A stretch of 64,000 bases of DNA from positions 1 through 64,000 of the forward strand of contig NZ_KB898376.1 of the NCBI RefSeq assembly GCF_000377565.1, given 5' to 3'. Position 1 is the stretch's first letter. Each line of letters starts with the position of its first letter. The position numbers and the translations under genes are program-made. Positions 35,351 through 44,694 of this stretch are shown here, in pieces. Below the pieces are notes generated by a model, which saw nothing but the letters and a program-made list of their open reading frames with translations, made no database searches and was not told where the DNA came from. This stretch comes from Rhizobium sp. 2MFCol3.1 (GTDB taxonomy: Bacteria > Pseudomonadota > Alphaproteobacteria > Rhizobiales > Rhizobiaceae).

Positions 35351-35755
35351 TCACGAGCGAATTGTGACTACATCGCTGGCAGATCGGGTCTGCGGACCAT
35401 GGTAAACCGCCTCGATGTTGTTTCCGCTTGGGTCCAGTAGAAAGGAGGCGTAGTAGCCCGAGTGGTAGGGACGCTCCCCTGGAGGCCCGTTGTCTCGCCC
35501 CCCGCTTGCAAGTCCAGCAGCATGGAAACGCTGAACTGCAGCACGATCCTCAGCTTGGAAGGCGAGATAAATTCGGCTCTCGTAGTCATCTGACCTGTCT
35601 ACATAAAGCTCGTCCGAGCAGAAATACCCGTCGCCCTTGCTGGTAATCCGCCTGCCCAAGGCCCCAAGGACAGCTTCATAAAATGCTTGGGACTCAGCAA
35701 ACTTTCTAGTCCTGATGTGGACATGGTCTATCAATCGACCGAGATGCTGTTCCAT
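35351..35755 (-). CDS. VOC family (glyoxalase/bleomycin-resistance-like) protein
   Basis: 134 residues: LIDHVHIRTRKFAESQAFYE opens the first beta-alpha-beta-beta-beta unit with a metal-ligand His, and YYASFLLDPSGNNIEAVYHG ends the second with the Glu ligand. This pattern marks vicinal-oxygen-chelate proteins, which bind a divalent metal and act on electrophiles such as glutathione adducts. The substrate is unknown. Confidence 0.85.
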   Translation of the reverse strand: MEQHLGRLIDHVHIRTRKFAESQAFYEAVLGALGRRITSKGDGYFCSDELYVDRSDDYESRIYLAFQAEDRAAVQRFHAAGLASGGRDNGPPGERPYHSGYYASFLLDPSGNNIEAVYHGPQTRSASDVVTIRS

Positions 35756-36118
35756 GACATTGCTCCACCCAATCAGCCTACTGGCCTGTCTCTAGAAACT
35801 GTAAACGCCGGTGTGCGGCGACAAAATACAATGGGCTGACCTCATGCAGGCTTTAATATTGTAACGGACCTGCAAGAACCTTGAGGTCTCGGCATGTGCA
35901 AGGCGAGATCACCATCTTCGTCTCGGGCCGCACAGCTCTGCTTCTTGCTCCAATGCTCATTCCATCTATGCAAAACGGTATATTTATGTCAGTAGTAACG
36001 GCTCTCATACCGTGATTTCCACTTGCTAGAATCGTCCACCATCCCTCTCACGAAATTTTAGATGCCGACCTCTTAGCGGATGTTTCATGGGCCTTTGAAG
36101 CCAGCAGCGGGCATTTCG
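35756..36118. other. Intergenic, no feature
   Basis: No gene, repeat or hairpin of note was found between the VOC and flavin monooxygenase-like genes. Confidence 0.4.
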
Positions 36119-37249
36119 TCAACGCGCCGAGATCACCCTAGCAATATCGCGGCCTTCTTTTCCCGCGTTGTGAAAATAGCTCACCAGCCCAGGCGTCATG
36201 CCGGCGAAGAAAAGACCGGGAATTGAGCTGCCACTGCCGTTGCCACGGCGAACGGCATTTCCCACTGCGTCAACCACGCCTAGACCGCCAAGCAAGCTTT
36301 CAAGGCCAGCGGAGTACCCAGTAGCAGAAATGATGATATCGGGCTCGATTAGCGTCCCATCACGAAGTTTAACGTACTTACCGTCGATGCGGGATACCGG
36401 GGAAACGACCAGTGTTTTTCCCTCTTTGATCGATCTGATCGCACCGTCATCGACAGGAATGGCGATCTGCTCGTTACGCAACCTGGTGGCTGCGCCCCTC
36501 GTTTCCCTTGGAAGGCCTAGTTCTGAGACATTGCCAAAGGCCATCTTCTGGATCAGGTTTATCGCTAAGTCAGACAGGACCGCCGGAAAGATGTCCATGA
36601 GAGGCGAGAAACGATGGACTGCCAGGCCGTTAAAGCGCTTGGGCAGGATCGCCGACCCAGACCGGACGGATAGCCATATTCGCGTCCCCGGGACCCGCGC
36701 CAGGTGGTTGACGATATCGAATCCTGAATTCCCGCCTCCAATCACGAGCACGCGCTTACCGGCATAGGCAGTGGCATCACCAAATGCCGACGAATGGTTC
36801 TTCTGTCCCGAAAAAGTGTCGAAGCCATCGATGGCTGGTTCGACCGGACGTCTGTCGCGTCCGGTAGCGACAATCACGTTCCTTGCAAAGACCGTCTCTT
36901 CCATCGTCTGTACAGAAAACACGCCATCTTGCGCAACGGAAACAACTTCCACGCCGTTTCGTACGCGGAATTCGTGTTTTCGCGCAAAGTCGCCGAGATG
37001 GCGCACGACGTCATCCCGCCTCGGAAACGCTGGGGTCTTGTCGGGATAGGTAAAGCCCGGCATGTGAGAGACACTGCGGTGGGTGTTCAAAGAGAGCTGG
37101 GGATGTCGGCTTCGCCATGTGTCGCCCACAGACACCCCCTGATCCAGCAGGAGCGGACTTATTCCTCTCCTGACCAACTGATATGCGACTGACAGACCTG
37201 AGAGGCCGGCACCGATAATGACTGCCTTTTCGGGATTCGATCTTTCCAT
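36119..37249 (-). CDS. Flavin-containing monooxygenase-like oxidoreductase (CzcO-like)
   Basis: 376 residues with an N-terminal FAD dinucleotide fold (AVIIGAGLSGLSVAYQLVRR), an NADPH fold (KRVLVIGGGNSGFDIVNHLA) and IISATGYSAG near the C-terminus, the usual trio of Class B-type flavoprotein monooxygenases. It probably oxygenates a small organic substrate. Divergent from the DUF2156 gene with 138 bases between. Confidence 0.85.
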   Translation of the reverse strand: MERSNPEKAVIIGAGLSGLSVAYQLVRRGISPLLLDQGVSVGDTWRSRHPQLSLNTHRSVSHMPGFTYPDKTPAFPRRDDVVRHLGDFARKHEFRVRNGVEVVSVAQDGVFSVQTMEETVFARNVIVATGRDRRPVEPAIDGFDTFSGQKNHSSAFGDATAYAGKRVLVIGGGNSGFDIVNHLARVPGTRIWLSVRSGSAILPKRFNGLAVHRFSPLMDIFPAVLSDLAINLIQKMAFGNVSELGLPRETRGAATRLRNEQIAIPVDDGAIRSIKEGKTLVVSPVSRIDGKYVKLRDGTLIEPDIIISATGYSAGLESLLGGLGVVDAVGNAVRRGNGSGSSIPGLFFAGMTPGLVSYFHNAGKEGRDIARVISAR

Positions 37250-37387
37250 GGGTGGACCATGGGCAAAACAATGCCCGATGGCAACACCTGCCGACGAACC
37301 TTACACAAGCGCTCGCCAAATCGTGCTTTTCGCTGTGCCATCTTCGCAAACCATGTGCAAGTGTCCCATGCAGGTGGGGAATCATAG

Positions 37388-38428
37388 ATGCCAAAGATCA
37401 GACGGATTTTCGATAGCTTTATGGAGCGTCGGATCGCGCACATCCCCGCGCTCGAAGCTACCTCGGATCAAAAGCTCGACCTTTGTCGCCAACATGGAGA
37501 CTTCGCTGTTGCCTATTCCACCGCTGTCCAGGCAAACCTCAAGTACTTTGGGGATGATACAGGTTATTTGGCATACGCGACAAAAATGGGACACGCATTC
37601 GTCCTTGGCGATCCAGTCGCACCGAAGGCCGAGCGGGAGCGGTACATTCGCCAGTTCATCGAGGCTGCGGCGAGCCCGTGTTTCGTCCAGGTCAGCAAAG
37701 AGACCGCAGCCGTCCTATCTACCCTCGGTTATCGCGTCAATCACATGGGTGTGGATACCCATATTACGTTTGACCGACACAGCTTTTCCGGCAAACGGAA
37801 CGAGACGGTGCGATACTCGGAGCGCTGGCTGATAAAGCAGGGTTACGCGATCATCGAATGCGATGGCACGAAGACACAAGCGGACCAGATCAAGTCAATT
37901 TCCGACGGCTGGCGATCGGGCCGCATCGTCAGCCGTCGCGAAATGTGTTTCTTGAACCGGCCTTTCTTTCCGGACCTGTCGCCCCACATGCGACGCTTTG
38001 TAATCCTTAGCCCAGAAGGGGCTGCCATCGCGCTTTTGGATTTCGACCCCATCTTCGAAGGTGGCATTGTGACGGGCTACACCGCGGCCTTCAAACGAAA
38101 GCTTCCCGGCACCACCCCGCATGCAGAAATCGGCTTGACGAAATTCGCGGCGGACAGGTTTCGAGAAGAAGGCCGCGCACGCGTAACGCTCGGCCTGTCT
38201 CCTCTTGCTGCCATTTCGGCCAGCGGGTTCACAGAGAGCCGCATATGGCGTGGACTTTTCCAACGGGCGTTTCAGTCGGAGAGGGTGAATGCCCACATCT
38301 TCAATTTGAAAGGCCAAGCCGCGTTCAAACGCCGCTTTCATGGCGATGAAATTCCCACCTATATCGCTTCCAAACGGAGAACCCCTTTGGAGATCGTAGC
38401 CCTTCTGAGGTTGCTGAAGACCCTCTAA
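37388..38428 (+). CDS. DUF2156 / MprF C-terminal-like aminoacyltransferase
   Basis: 346 residues, corresponding to the cytosolic aminoacyl-phosphatidylglycerol synthase half of MprF without the membrane flippase half: GFVL-type region YLAYATKMGHAFVLGDPVAP, SRREMCFLNRPFFPDLSPHM and KGQAAFKRRFHGDEIPTYIA. Members transfer amino acids from tRNA to lipids; soluble forms may act on ornithine or other lipids. A decayed copy lies at 33316-33585. Start ATG at 37388 opens MPKIRRIFDSFMERRIAHIP. Confidence 0.8.
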   Translation: MPKIRRIFDSFMERRIAHIPALEATSDQKLDLCRQHGDFAVAYSTAVQANLKYFGDDTGYLAYATKMGHAFVLGDPVAPKAERERYIRQFIEAAASPCFVQVSKETAAVLSTLGYRVNHMGVDTHITFDRHSFSGKRNETVRYSERWLIKQGYAIIECDGTKTQADQIKSISDGWRSGRIVSRREMCFLNRPFFPDLSPHMRRFVILSPEGAAIALLDFDPIFEGGIVTGYTAAFKRKLPGTTPHAEIGLTKFAADRFREEGRARVTLGLSPLAAISASGFTESRIWRGLFQRAFQSERVNAHIFNLKGQAAFKRRFHGDEIPTYIASKRRTPLEIVALLRLLKTL

Positions 38429-38619
38429 GCTCCGGAGAACGTTTGAAGCCGCTTCCGGCGCCCAGGGAAGCTGGGAAGGTAGGAAAATCCTGCCTCATCG
38501 ACCTTCGACGAGATCGGCCGGCACGTGCTGGACGATTACAGGTTGTGGAGCTTTTGCCGACGCTTCGCGCCTGACCTATATGGTCTGCAAAGGAGCATGA
38601 TCGAGCGATATAGCCTGCC

Positions 38620-38644
38620 GGAACATTCAGCTTCGACAGCCGTT
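38620..38644 (+). promoter_or_regulatory. Candidate EcfG promoter of general-stress-like gene
   Basis: GGAAC at 38620-38624 and CGTT ending at 38644 with a 17-base gap to GTT; full match to the EcfG consensus, 30 bases before the start. Confidence 0.7.
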
Positions 38645-38670
38645 GGCTGCTCACCAGACACAGGAGGAGC

Positions 38671-39366
38671 ATGATGACCAACATCTACAATGAAGGCGTG
38701 CCAACCGCTGCCAGAGGCCTCGCCAAGAGCACACTCACCGCGTTTTTCGACAGCCGAAGCGATGCCGAGGCGGCCATCGACAAGCTAAAGTCGGCCGGTG
38801 TTTCCGACGTTCGCCTGATGCCAGGATACGAAGCCAACGGTGACGGCCCTGCGGCCGCGGCAGAAAAAACAGGATTCTGGTCCGGTCTTAGCGACTGGTT
38901 CTTCCCGGACGAGGATCGCGATGTCTACGCGGAAGGTCTCCGCCGCGGTGGTTTTCTCGTTTGCGTTTCCGTTGACCAGGCGCGCTACGACGAGGCGCAT
39001 GACATCCTCGATGCTGAAGGCTCGATCGACATGGACGAGCGTGCGGATCGTTGGCGAGAGGAAGGCTGGGCGACGGGAAGCAACCAGCAGGCCAGCGCGT
39101 CGAAGGAGGACGTCTTCCAGGCTGACGAGGCTGCCGTGAGCGCTACAGGCGTTGGACGCTATGCGAGAAGCTCGCAGGCGACGTCGCCGCGCGTGCGTGC
39201 GTACGATCTGGTCGGAAACCTTCCCGACGATATCGTAGACGACGTTGTCCCGACTGGGCATCAGCGCGATGTGTCCGAAGGGGATCGCCCCCTAGACGAA
39301 CGGGCCTTTCAGGAGCAATCTATTGACGACCTGCGACAAAGCCAGATGCTGCCTGGCAGCCGCTGA
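38671..39366 (+). CDS. General-stress-like protein (YflT/GSP17M-type domain)
   Basis: 231 residues. The N-terminal part LTAFFDSRSDAEAAIDKLKS, AGVSDVRLMPGYE resembles the GSP17M/YflT heat-stable domain, and the rest is charged and probably flexible. AGGAGG precedes tandem ATGs at 38671 and 38674; either may be used. A perfect EcfG-type promoter and a downstream hairpin make it a single-gene stress unit. Confidence 0.75.
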   Translation: MMTNIYNEGVPTAARGLAKSTLTAFFDSRSDAEAAIDKLKSAGVSDVRLMPGYEANGDGPAAAAEKTGFWSGLSDWFFPDEDRDVYAEGLRRGGFLVCVSVDQARYDEAHDILDAEGSIDMDERADRWREEGWATGSNQQASASKEDVFQADEAAVSATGVGRYARSSQATSPRVRAYDLVGNLPDDIVDDVVPTGHQRDVSEGDRPLDERAFQEQSIDDLRQSQMLPGSR

Positions 39367-39383
39367 GCGACCGAGGCAATCCG

Positions 39384-39407
39384 GAGCCGCGCCTGATCGC
39401 GCGGCTC
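39384..39407 (+). terminator. Terminator hairpin after general-stress-like gene
   Basis: GAGCCGCGC and GCGCGGCTC form a perfect 9-bp stem around a 6-base loop, 18 bases past the stop codon. It also lies just past the end of the opposing small-protein operon. Confidence 0.65.
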
Positions 39408-39420
39408 AACTCGATGGATG

Positions 39421-39636
39421 CTATCGCATCTGTCCTTCGTTTTCATCCGCCGGATCATAATTTATGTCCCAATCCTTGACGGGCTTCTTCCCTGGCGGCG
39501 TCTTGTGTTCGGTCGCATCTTCCGACCCGGTTATCACTGTCGGCTTGGCACTGTGGACGCCGCTCGATCTTCTATCCGCTACCGATTTGGCAAACTGTCC
39601 TTTGGCATCCTTTTTAACATCTGACATCTCACTCAC
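39421..39636 (-). CDS. Small hydrophilic protein, 71 residues
   Basis: Highly charged, Gly/Ser/Pro/Asp-rich protein starting with GTG at 39636 (or ATG at 39627, MSDVKKDAKGQFAKSVADRR). Its start overlaps the stop of the preceding gene by 4 bases. Likely disordered. Part of an EcfG-controlled pair; desiccation or osmotic protection is a guess. Confidence 0.6.
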   Translation of the reverse strand: MSEMSDVKKDAKGQFAKSVADRRSSGVHSAKPTVITGSEDATEHKTPPGKKPVKDWDINYDPADENEGQMR

Positions 39637-39839
39637 CCTTTCTCACCCTTTTGCTTGCGGCCATCCGAGACCTTTTTCACCTCGGGATCGCTATTGGTTT
39701 CGCCGTTGGCGTCCTTCGCCCGGTCCGGGTCGTCCTTAGCAGGCAAGTAGCCCGGTGGTATATTCTCTTGCGGGCCTTCCCATCTTGGCGACTGGTCGGT
39801 GGTGCCTGGCGCACCGTCCTTCGGCTTGTCTATACCCAT
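39633..39839 (-). CDS. Small hydrophilic protein, 68 residues
   Basis: Begins MGIDKPKDGAPGTTDQSPRW; Pro/Asp/Lys-rich and probably disordered. AGGAG lies eight bases before the ATG. It is the first gene of a two-gene stress unit driven by the EcfG-type promoter at 39866-39890. Confidence 0.65.
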   Translation of the reverse strand: MGIDKPKDGAPGTTDQSPRWEGPQENIPPGYLPAKDDPDRAKDANGETNSDPEVKKVSDGRKQKGEKG

Positions 39840-39865
39840 GATCGATTCTCCTCTTGATTTAGATT

Positions 39866-39890
39866 AACCTTGAGAGTGCGCCGTTGTTCC
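39866..39890 (-). promoter_or_regulatory. Candidate EcfG promoter of small-protein operon
   Basis: Minus strand GGAAC (39886-39890), 17-base spacer, GTT (39866-39868); 26 bases to the ATG. Confidence 0.7.
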
Positions 39891-40075
39891 TTGGGCGGTT
39901 GCGGGAACCATCTTGAACGTTCGACATTTGTTTTTTGGCGCGCTCCGTGTCGATCGGACGCAACAGGGATGACGAACATCGCGGTTTTTTCCGATTTCTC
40001 GCGATGGCCAATGAAACGGCAGACGAGCGACCACCTGTTCGGCTTCGCCCTCACCTATCAACAGCAGGAGTTGCC

Positions 40076-40609
40076 ATGTCGGGAGGCCTGCAGTCTGAAA
40101 AGATCGCCTGGTTTGCCTCGCTGCCGCCCGTCATGCCGGACGAGTTGATTGGCGTGTGGTGCGGCGAAGGCATTCCATCGGGACATCCGTTAGATGGCGT
40201 GCTGGAAAACCTGCAGTGGTTTGGCAAGAAATTTCACCCCGATTTCAGGGCGGACGCGCTGTTATTTCAATGGCGTCCGCGACGCCTCGTACCCGCCGAG
40301 CCGTCCTTTTTTCCGATCCGGACCGTGATCCGCTTTGCGGCCTTCGGCAGGACGTCGGTCGCTCGACAGTTGTTTTCCCATTTGAGCAAGCTTGTGCGCG
40401 CCCGCGACACCACCGCCTTTGTCACACTAAGGTCGTTCGGTGAAGATCAGACGGCGGCCATGGTCTACGACCGGCAGCCGATCGCCGACTTCTTTCGGCG
40501 GATCGGAGACGACGAAATTGCTGGCATGATGGTCGTCGAAGGCGACCAGCGGCGGTATTTCTTTCGGCTTCGGCGCGTGGATGCTCCAGATGAGAAGGCC
40601 AGACCTTGA
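40076..40609 (+). CDS. GXWXG and DUF4334 domain protein
   Basis: 177 residues. ELIGVWCGEGIPSGHPLDGV then LENLQWFGKKF is the GXWXG domain, and the C-terminal half (GEDQTAAMVYDRQPIADFFR, GMMVVEGDQRRYFFRLRRV) matches DUF4334, its usual partner. The function is unknown. The ATG at 40076 has AGGAG five bases upstream; the frame extends further up without a better site. Confidence 0.85.
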   Translation: MSGGLQSEKIAWFASLPPVMPDELIGVWCGEGIPSGHPLDGVLENLQWFGKKFHPDFRADALLFQWRPRRLVPAEPSFFPIRTVIRFAAFGRTSVARQLFSHLSKLVRARDTTAFVTLRSFGEDQTAAMVYDRQPIADFFRRIGDDEIAGMMVVEGDQRRYFFRLRRVDAPDEKARP

Positions 40610-40928
40610 GCGGTGCGACACTGGAAACGCCGATGGGCGCGGTTTGGCGGACGGACGAAGCGCCCGACCTCAAGCGCCATATGGCAAGATGACGACGCAG
40701 TACGCGAACTGGTATCACGAATGCGTTCGCTTGGGCCGTTGCATGAAGCGTGGCGCAATCGAGAGGGCTTTCAATCTTCTGTTGGGGTGCCGCGCTCTTC
40801 GCATCGATGTGTATCGGTATATTGCAACACGGGTAGAAACGGGGCGGCCCTAAAACTGGCAAACGCCCTCTAGCGTGTGGGAACCGCTGCGGCAGCTGCG
40901 AGTTCCCTTTTTCAAAAGGAGAACACAA
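40610..40928. other. Intergenic with promoter of small acidic protein
   Basis: Overlapping short frames here do not look coding. The EcfG-type promoter at 40880-40904 is the only supported feature. Confidence 0.4.
40880..40904 (+). promoter_or_regulatory. Candidate EcfG promoter of 76-residue protein gene
   Basis: GGAAC at 40880-40884 and GTT at 40902-40904, 17-base spacer, 24 bases before the ATG. Confidence 0.65.
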
Positions 40929-41159
40929 ATGACATCCAATACCATTCCGAGTTCGGCAAAGCTTCCTCCGAAGTCCCTCAATGAAGACGCCCAAGATGAC
41001 GAGCTTCCCGAAAGCAATATCGACGACCGGCGCGCTCCGCCGGTCAACATGGGTGGTAGTCGCGAGGCCGGCGATGACATAACCGATGCCGACCCTGAAA
41101 CAGGTCGCGCTGACGCAAAGGGCCATATCCCGGCTCCTCAGACCGCGAACCGAGACTGA
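40929..41159 (+). CDS. Small acidic hydrophilic protein, 76 residues
   Basis: Begins MTSNTIPSSAKLPPKSLNED; rich in Asp, Pro and Asn, no hydrophobic core, probably disordered. AAGGAG precedes the ATG by seven bases and an EcfG-type promoter lies upstream, so it belongs with the other stress genes. A further tiny frame (41165-41239, MNERQEHLNTDELQADDEDF) starts 6 bases after it and may be a frameshifted companion. Confidence 0.65.
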   Translation: MTSNTIPSSAKLPPKSLNEDAQDDELPESNIDDRRAPPVNMGGSREAGDDITDADPETGRADAKGHIPAPQTANRD

Positions 41160-41239
41160 AGGCGATGAACGAACGCCAAGAACATTTGAACACTGACGAG
41201 CTGCAGGCGGACGACGAAGATTTCGCCTCGGCCGTCTGA

Positions 41240-41754
41240 TGGCGGAAGCAGAAGTGGGCGCAAGACCATTTCCCATGCCACGAACGATGAAGCGGAAGAC
41301 ACCACGCGGGTCCCGCGAGCGGCCAATTCCGACTAGGTAAGAGAGGTATCCAAAATCAAGACCGGCCTGCACGGCGCGCCTGCTTGCGCCATCACCTCCG
41401 CAGCTCAATCGCTGTCTCCAGCGATCCATTATTTATGGGAATAGCGTGATGGCGCTGCCATCATCAGTTTTGACCCTCCCTTTCATACCTTCTTCCTCAA
41501 CGGCGCCAAGGGTGGGTGTAAGGAAAACTGTCCCAGGACGCTGCTGGAAGAGCTCCCGTGTATGGACGTCAGTGTACGAGACACTCTCGGTCAAGGCCAT
41601 GAGCAAGCTCAAGCTACTAATTTAAAATTTTCATGATTTTTTGCTTAATCAGGTAGGAATACGTTAAGCAACTAACCGCGATAAGATTCACCGCAAAGGT
41701 GCATGAAGCATCATCCTTCCCCGCAAGATTTCAATTTTTTCATCAGGGCTTCGG
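41240..41754. other. Upstream region of flagellin gene
   Basis: AT-rich around 41615-41660, which probably holds the flagellin promoter. Apart from the short minus-strand frame listed separately, nothing else was recognised. Confidence 0.4.
41433..41600 (-). CDS. Possible 55-residue protein
   Basis: A minus-strand frame beginning MALTESVSYTDVHTRELFQQ and ending with GRVKTDDGSAITLFP. Composition looks protein-like, but there is no clear ribosome binding site and no family is recognised. It could be the tail of a lost gene. Confidence 0.3.
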   Translation of the reverse strand: MALTESVSYTDVHTRELFQQRPGTVFLTPTLGAVEEEGMKGRVKTDDGSAITLFP

Positions 41755-42723
41755 ATGTCATCCATCATTACAAACACGTCTGCCACTGTTGCTCTCCAGA
41801 CACTTAGAAAAGCTGGGGCCAACCTTACCGGCACGCAGCAAAGGCTTTCAACCGGCCTACGTGTTGAGCAAGCCGCGGACAACGCAGCCTATTGGTCGAT
41901 CGCCACAACAATGCGCTCGGACAACAAGGCGCTTTCCGCTGCCAGCGACGCTCTCGGCCTGGGCGCCGCCATGGTCGACACTGCCTACTCGGGAATGAGC
42001 CAGGCGATCGACATCATGTCAGATATCAAGGCGAAGTTCGTTGCGGCTACCGAAAGCGGCGTTGACAAGGTTAAGGTCAACGATGAGCTAACACAACGCA
42101 AGCAACAGCTACGCAGTATCGCCGTTTCCGGATCGTTCTCCGGGCAAAACTGGCTGTACATGAACTCCGACGAAGACAACGTCGACCGTTCCATAGCCGC
42201 TGGGTTTACTCGTGACGAAGATGGCGGGGTCGCAGTCCAAACGATTTCCTTTGAGCTATATTCCCTATGGGACACGCCCGACGTTTCCTTTCTGATCGAC
42301 GATGAGAGTGGGGACTCCGGGATCACAACAAATTCGGCTTTTGCCGACAGGCTTGGGACCACAAGCGATTGGGTCCTGTTCAACGGTGCGAGGCACCAAT
42401 CCCATCGCTAAATGGCCTTGTCGGCAGACACGACAGACGCCGAGATCCAGGAGATGCTGCTCGTCGCGGAAGCAATGACGTCAAAGATGGTCCAGGTGGG
42501 CTCCCGTCTAGGATCGCTATCATCACGCATAAGCATGCAAGCGGACTTCGCTGCTGACCTCCAGGACGCGCTGTCTTCTGGCGTTGGGCGGTTGGTGGAC
42601 GCAGATATGGAACAAGAGTCGTCAAAACTAACTGCTAAACAGACGCAGCAGCAGCTAGCGATCCAATCACTTTCGATCGCAAATAGCTCGCCCAGAAGTC
42701 TTCTCAGTCTATTCGGCCAATAA
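41755..42723 (+). pseudogene. Flagellin interrupted by an in-frame stop
   Basis: The frame starts MSSIITNTSATVALQTLRKA and holds the conserved flagellin N-terminal helices (RLSTGLRVEQAADNAAYWSI). A TAA at 42409-42411 stops it after 218 residues, and the same frame resumes at once with ATG at 42412 into the C-terminal helices (GRLVDADMEQESSKLTAKQT, LAIQSLSIANSSP). Read through, the product is about 322 residues, the usual rhizobial size. One base change would restore it. Two separate polypeptides are possible in principle. It is isolated from any flagellar cluster. Confidence 0.85.
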
Positions 42724-42821
42724 CGCTTAGCAGGCCTCGCAATTGCGACGATGAACCGTTCGCCCTCCAGTAAGCCAATCCTTGAGAGCAGCTCGCGTGA
42801 TGAATTCCCGTTCCGAGCGCC

Positions 42822-43585
42822 TCAAGACCTCGATCGAAGCCACCGGACCATGTTGACCATCAGCAAATCATAGCCCTCCCAGGCCATGAAATCGCTTGAT
42901 AGCCAATGAGGTCCAATGTCTGTCATCCATGCGAGTGTTCTACCGGCGCCATATTCGCGCACACTGAGCAGAGGAAACTGCGCTTGCCGGTGGTTGCACG
43001 CAACCAAGGTTTGTGATGACGGATCGGTCCTTTGAATGACACGGTTCATTCCGAGCACATAGGGCATGGCGGTGGTTAGTCCCGCCAACACGGGATGATC
43101 CGTGTTTAAGGTCACCGGATCGAGACCCTCAGGCGCTTCTAGACCATCCGGAGTGTACTGAATCTGGACCGGAAGACAGTCTTCGATGGGGGTCCCATGA
43201 AACATCGCGGCTCCATCGATCCCTTGGAAACTGGTGTAGCCACCAGCCATCATTAATGCGCCGCCCGCCTCAACCCATTTTCGAAGAAGCTCAAGGCGAT
43301 TGACCGAACGCTTCCCCGCGCGAGTTTCGGGCGTGTATAGGAGCGACAAAGCACCGACATCTGAGAGGATAACGGCGGAATAGTTAGACAGTGCCTCTAG
43401 CGACTTCGGAAATCTGCTTCACAACGCTCACCGCCAATTTGCGTGACCTCGATACCGTGGTCGGCAAGCGCTTGAATAAAGCGCGTCGCGCCATTGGAGT
43501 AGCGGGAAGACGCACCTACCTCATGCCCCTTTGAGGCGAAAGACGTCACATGGAAAGTTTCACCTGCGAGTAAGACCGGTTTCAT
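42822..43585 (-). pseudogene. Glutamine amidotransferase-like protein (PF07090), frameshifted
   Basis: The ATG at 43585 (AGGAAAC upstream) opens MKPVLLAGETFHVTSFASKG and runs to GGERCEADF, then goes out of frame near 43407; the continuation PKSLEALSNYSAVILSDVGA leads into the long downstream frame with NRLELLRKWVEAGGALMMAG and GYTSFQGIDGAAMFHGTPIE. Together they form a complete PF07090 protein of about 254 residues. One missing C in the run TTCC explains the break. It follows the sugar ABC genes on the same strand, so it belonged to that operon. Confidence 0.8.
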
Positions 43586-43607
43586 GGTTCCGTTTCCTGG
43601 GGTGGAT

Positions 43608-43630
43608 GGGCAACGCCGACAGCGTTGCCC
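43608..43630 (-). terminator. Hairpin between ABC binding-protein gene and PF07090 gene
   Basis: GGGCAACGC and GCGTTGCCC form a perfect 9-bp stem with a 5-base loop, 8 bases past the stop of the binding-protein gene. No T-run follows, so it may act as a partial terminator or mRNA-stabilising stem. Confidence 0.5.
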
Positions 43631-43637
43631 GAAAGAT

Positions 43638-44645
43638 TTAGAACTTGAATTCTTCAACGTTCGCAGGAGTTACGATCTTCGCTGGTCCAAGAAGAACCTC
43701 ACCCTTCGGCCCAACCTTGAAATCGCCAAGTCGACCAGCTTTGAAGGTTTCGCCTTCTTTACCGGTTAACTTGCACTCGGCGACCGCTTGGGCTGCGTAA
43801 TAGGTCAGGTACCCAAGGTCCTTAACATTCCACCAGATATCCTGGACGGAACCGTTCTGGATGTACTTCTTGATCAGGGTCGCGGGAGCCAGACCAGTCA
43901 GTTTGATTTTGCCTAGGAGGCCAGCCTGATCCATAGCGCGAGCGGCGGCCGGTAGGCCAATACCGGCGGGAATGATGATGCCTTTCAGGTTCGGAAAGGC
44001 CTGCGCAAGTCCAAGAGCCTGCTGCTGGTTGACCTGCTCGCTTTCTTGTCCGTAGGCGACCTGAACAAGCTTCATTTTCGAGTATTTTGACTCCGAGGCC
44101 ATCTTCTTCTTCATGAAGTCGATCCAGGCATTCTGGTTGGTAGCTGTTGGGGTCGAAGAGAGAATTGCGAACTCTCCCTCGTAATTGATAAGCTGCCCCA
44201 TGGATTCCAGCATCATCTCAGCGAGGCTGTCGCCTGCCGCTTGATTGAGAAAGACTGCTCGAGCGTTCGTCGCAACGTCAGAGTCGTATGAGACGACTTT
44301 CACACCCTGCTTCTGCGCCCGACGCAACGCTGGAGCAACGGCGTTAGAATCGTTTGCCGAAATCGCTATCACGCCGACCTTCTGCGAAACGAGATTATTG
44401 ATGAAGTCGATCTGGGCTTCAGCGGTTGCTTGCGACGGAGCCTGCTTGATCGCTTTGCCGCCAACTTCGCCCGCCGCTTCTTCAGCGCCGGTCTGAGCTA
44501 CCTGGAAGTAGGGGTCGGTGTCGAGCTTCGGAAGAAAGCCGACAGTCACAGGGGCTTTCGCGCACTCTTCGGCCGCCCTTGCCGCCGCAACGCCTACCGA
44601 GAGTGTCGTCGCAAGAAGCATTGATGTCAGAATAGCTATTCTCAT
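43638..44645 (-). CDS. Sugar ABC transporter substrate-binding protein
   Basis: 335 residues with a signal peptide (MRIAILTSMLLATTLSVGVA, cleavage after ARA near residue 25) and a periplasmic-binding fold of the ribose/rhamnose (RbsB/RhaS-like) class: TVGFLPKLDTDPYFQVAQTG, GVIAISANDSNAVAPALRRA. The ATG at 44645 has GGAGGAG; the open frame further upstream is unused. It delivers sugar to the two permease units encoded upstream. The substrate is unknown; rhamnose-type pentose or deoxyhexose sugars are plausible. Confidence 0.9.
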   Translation of the reverse strand: MRIAILTSMLLATTLSVGVAAARAAEECAKAPVTVGFLPKLDTDPYFQVAQTGAEEAAGEVGGKAIKQAPSQATAEAQIDFINNLVSQKVGVIAISANDSNAVAPALRRAQKQGVKVVSYDSDVATNARAVFLNQAAGDSLAEMMLESMGQLINYEGEFAILSSTPTATNQNAWIDFMKKKMASESKYSKMKLVQVAYGQESEQVNQQQALGLAQAFPNLKGIIIPAGIGLPAAARAMDQAGLLGKIKLTGLAPATLIKKYIQNGSVQDIWWNVKDLGYLTYYAAQAVAECKLTGKEGETFKAGRLGDFKVGPKGEVLLGPAKIVTPANVEEFKF

Positions 44646-44694
44646 TGATTTTCTCCTCCAAAGACCCGGCTTCAATGACAAACGAGGCGCCGGG

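Noticed and set aside
35225..35440. Plus-strand frame MSEDIGQALRRAALVLLPNL onward
   Set aside because: Overlaps the 3' end of the VOC gene and has no family features. It may have a few genuine codons, but I could not support it.
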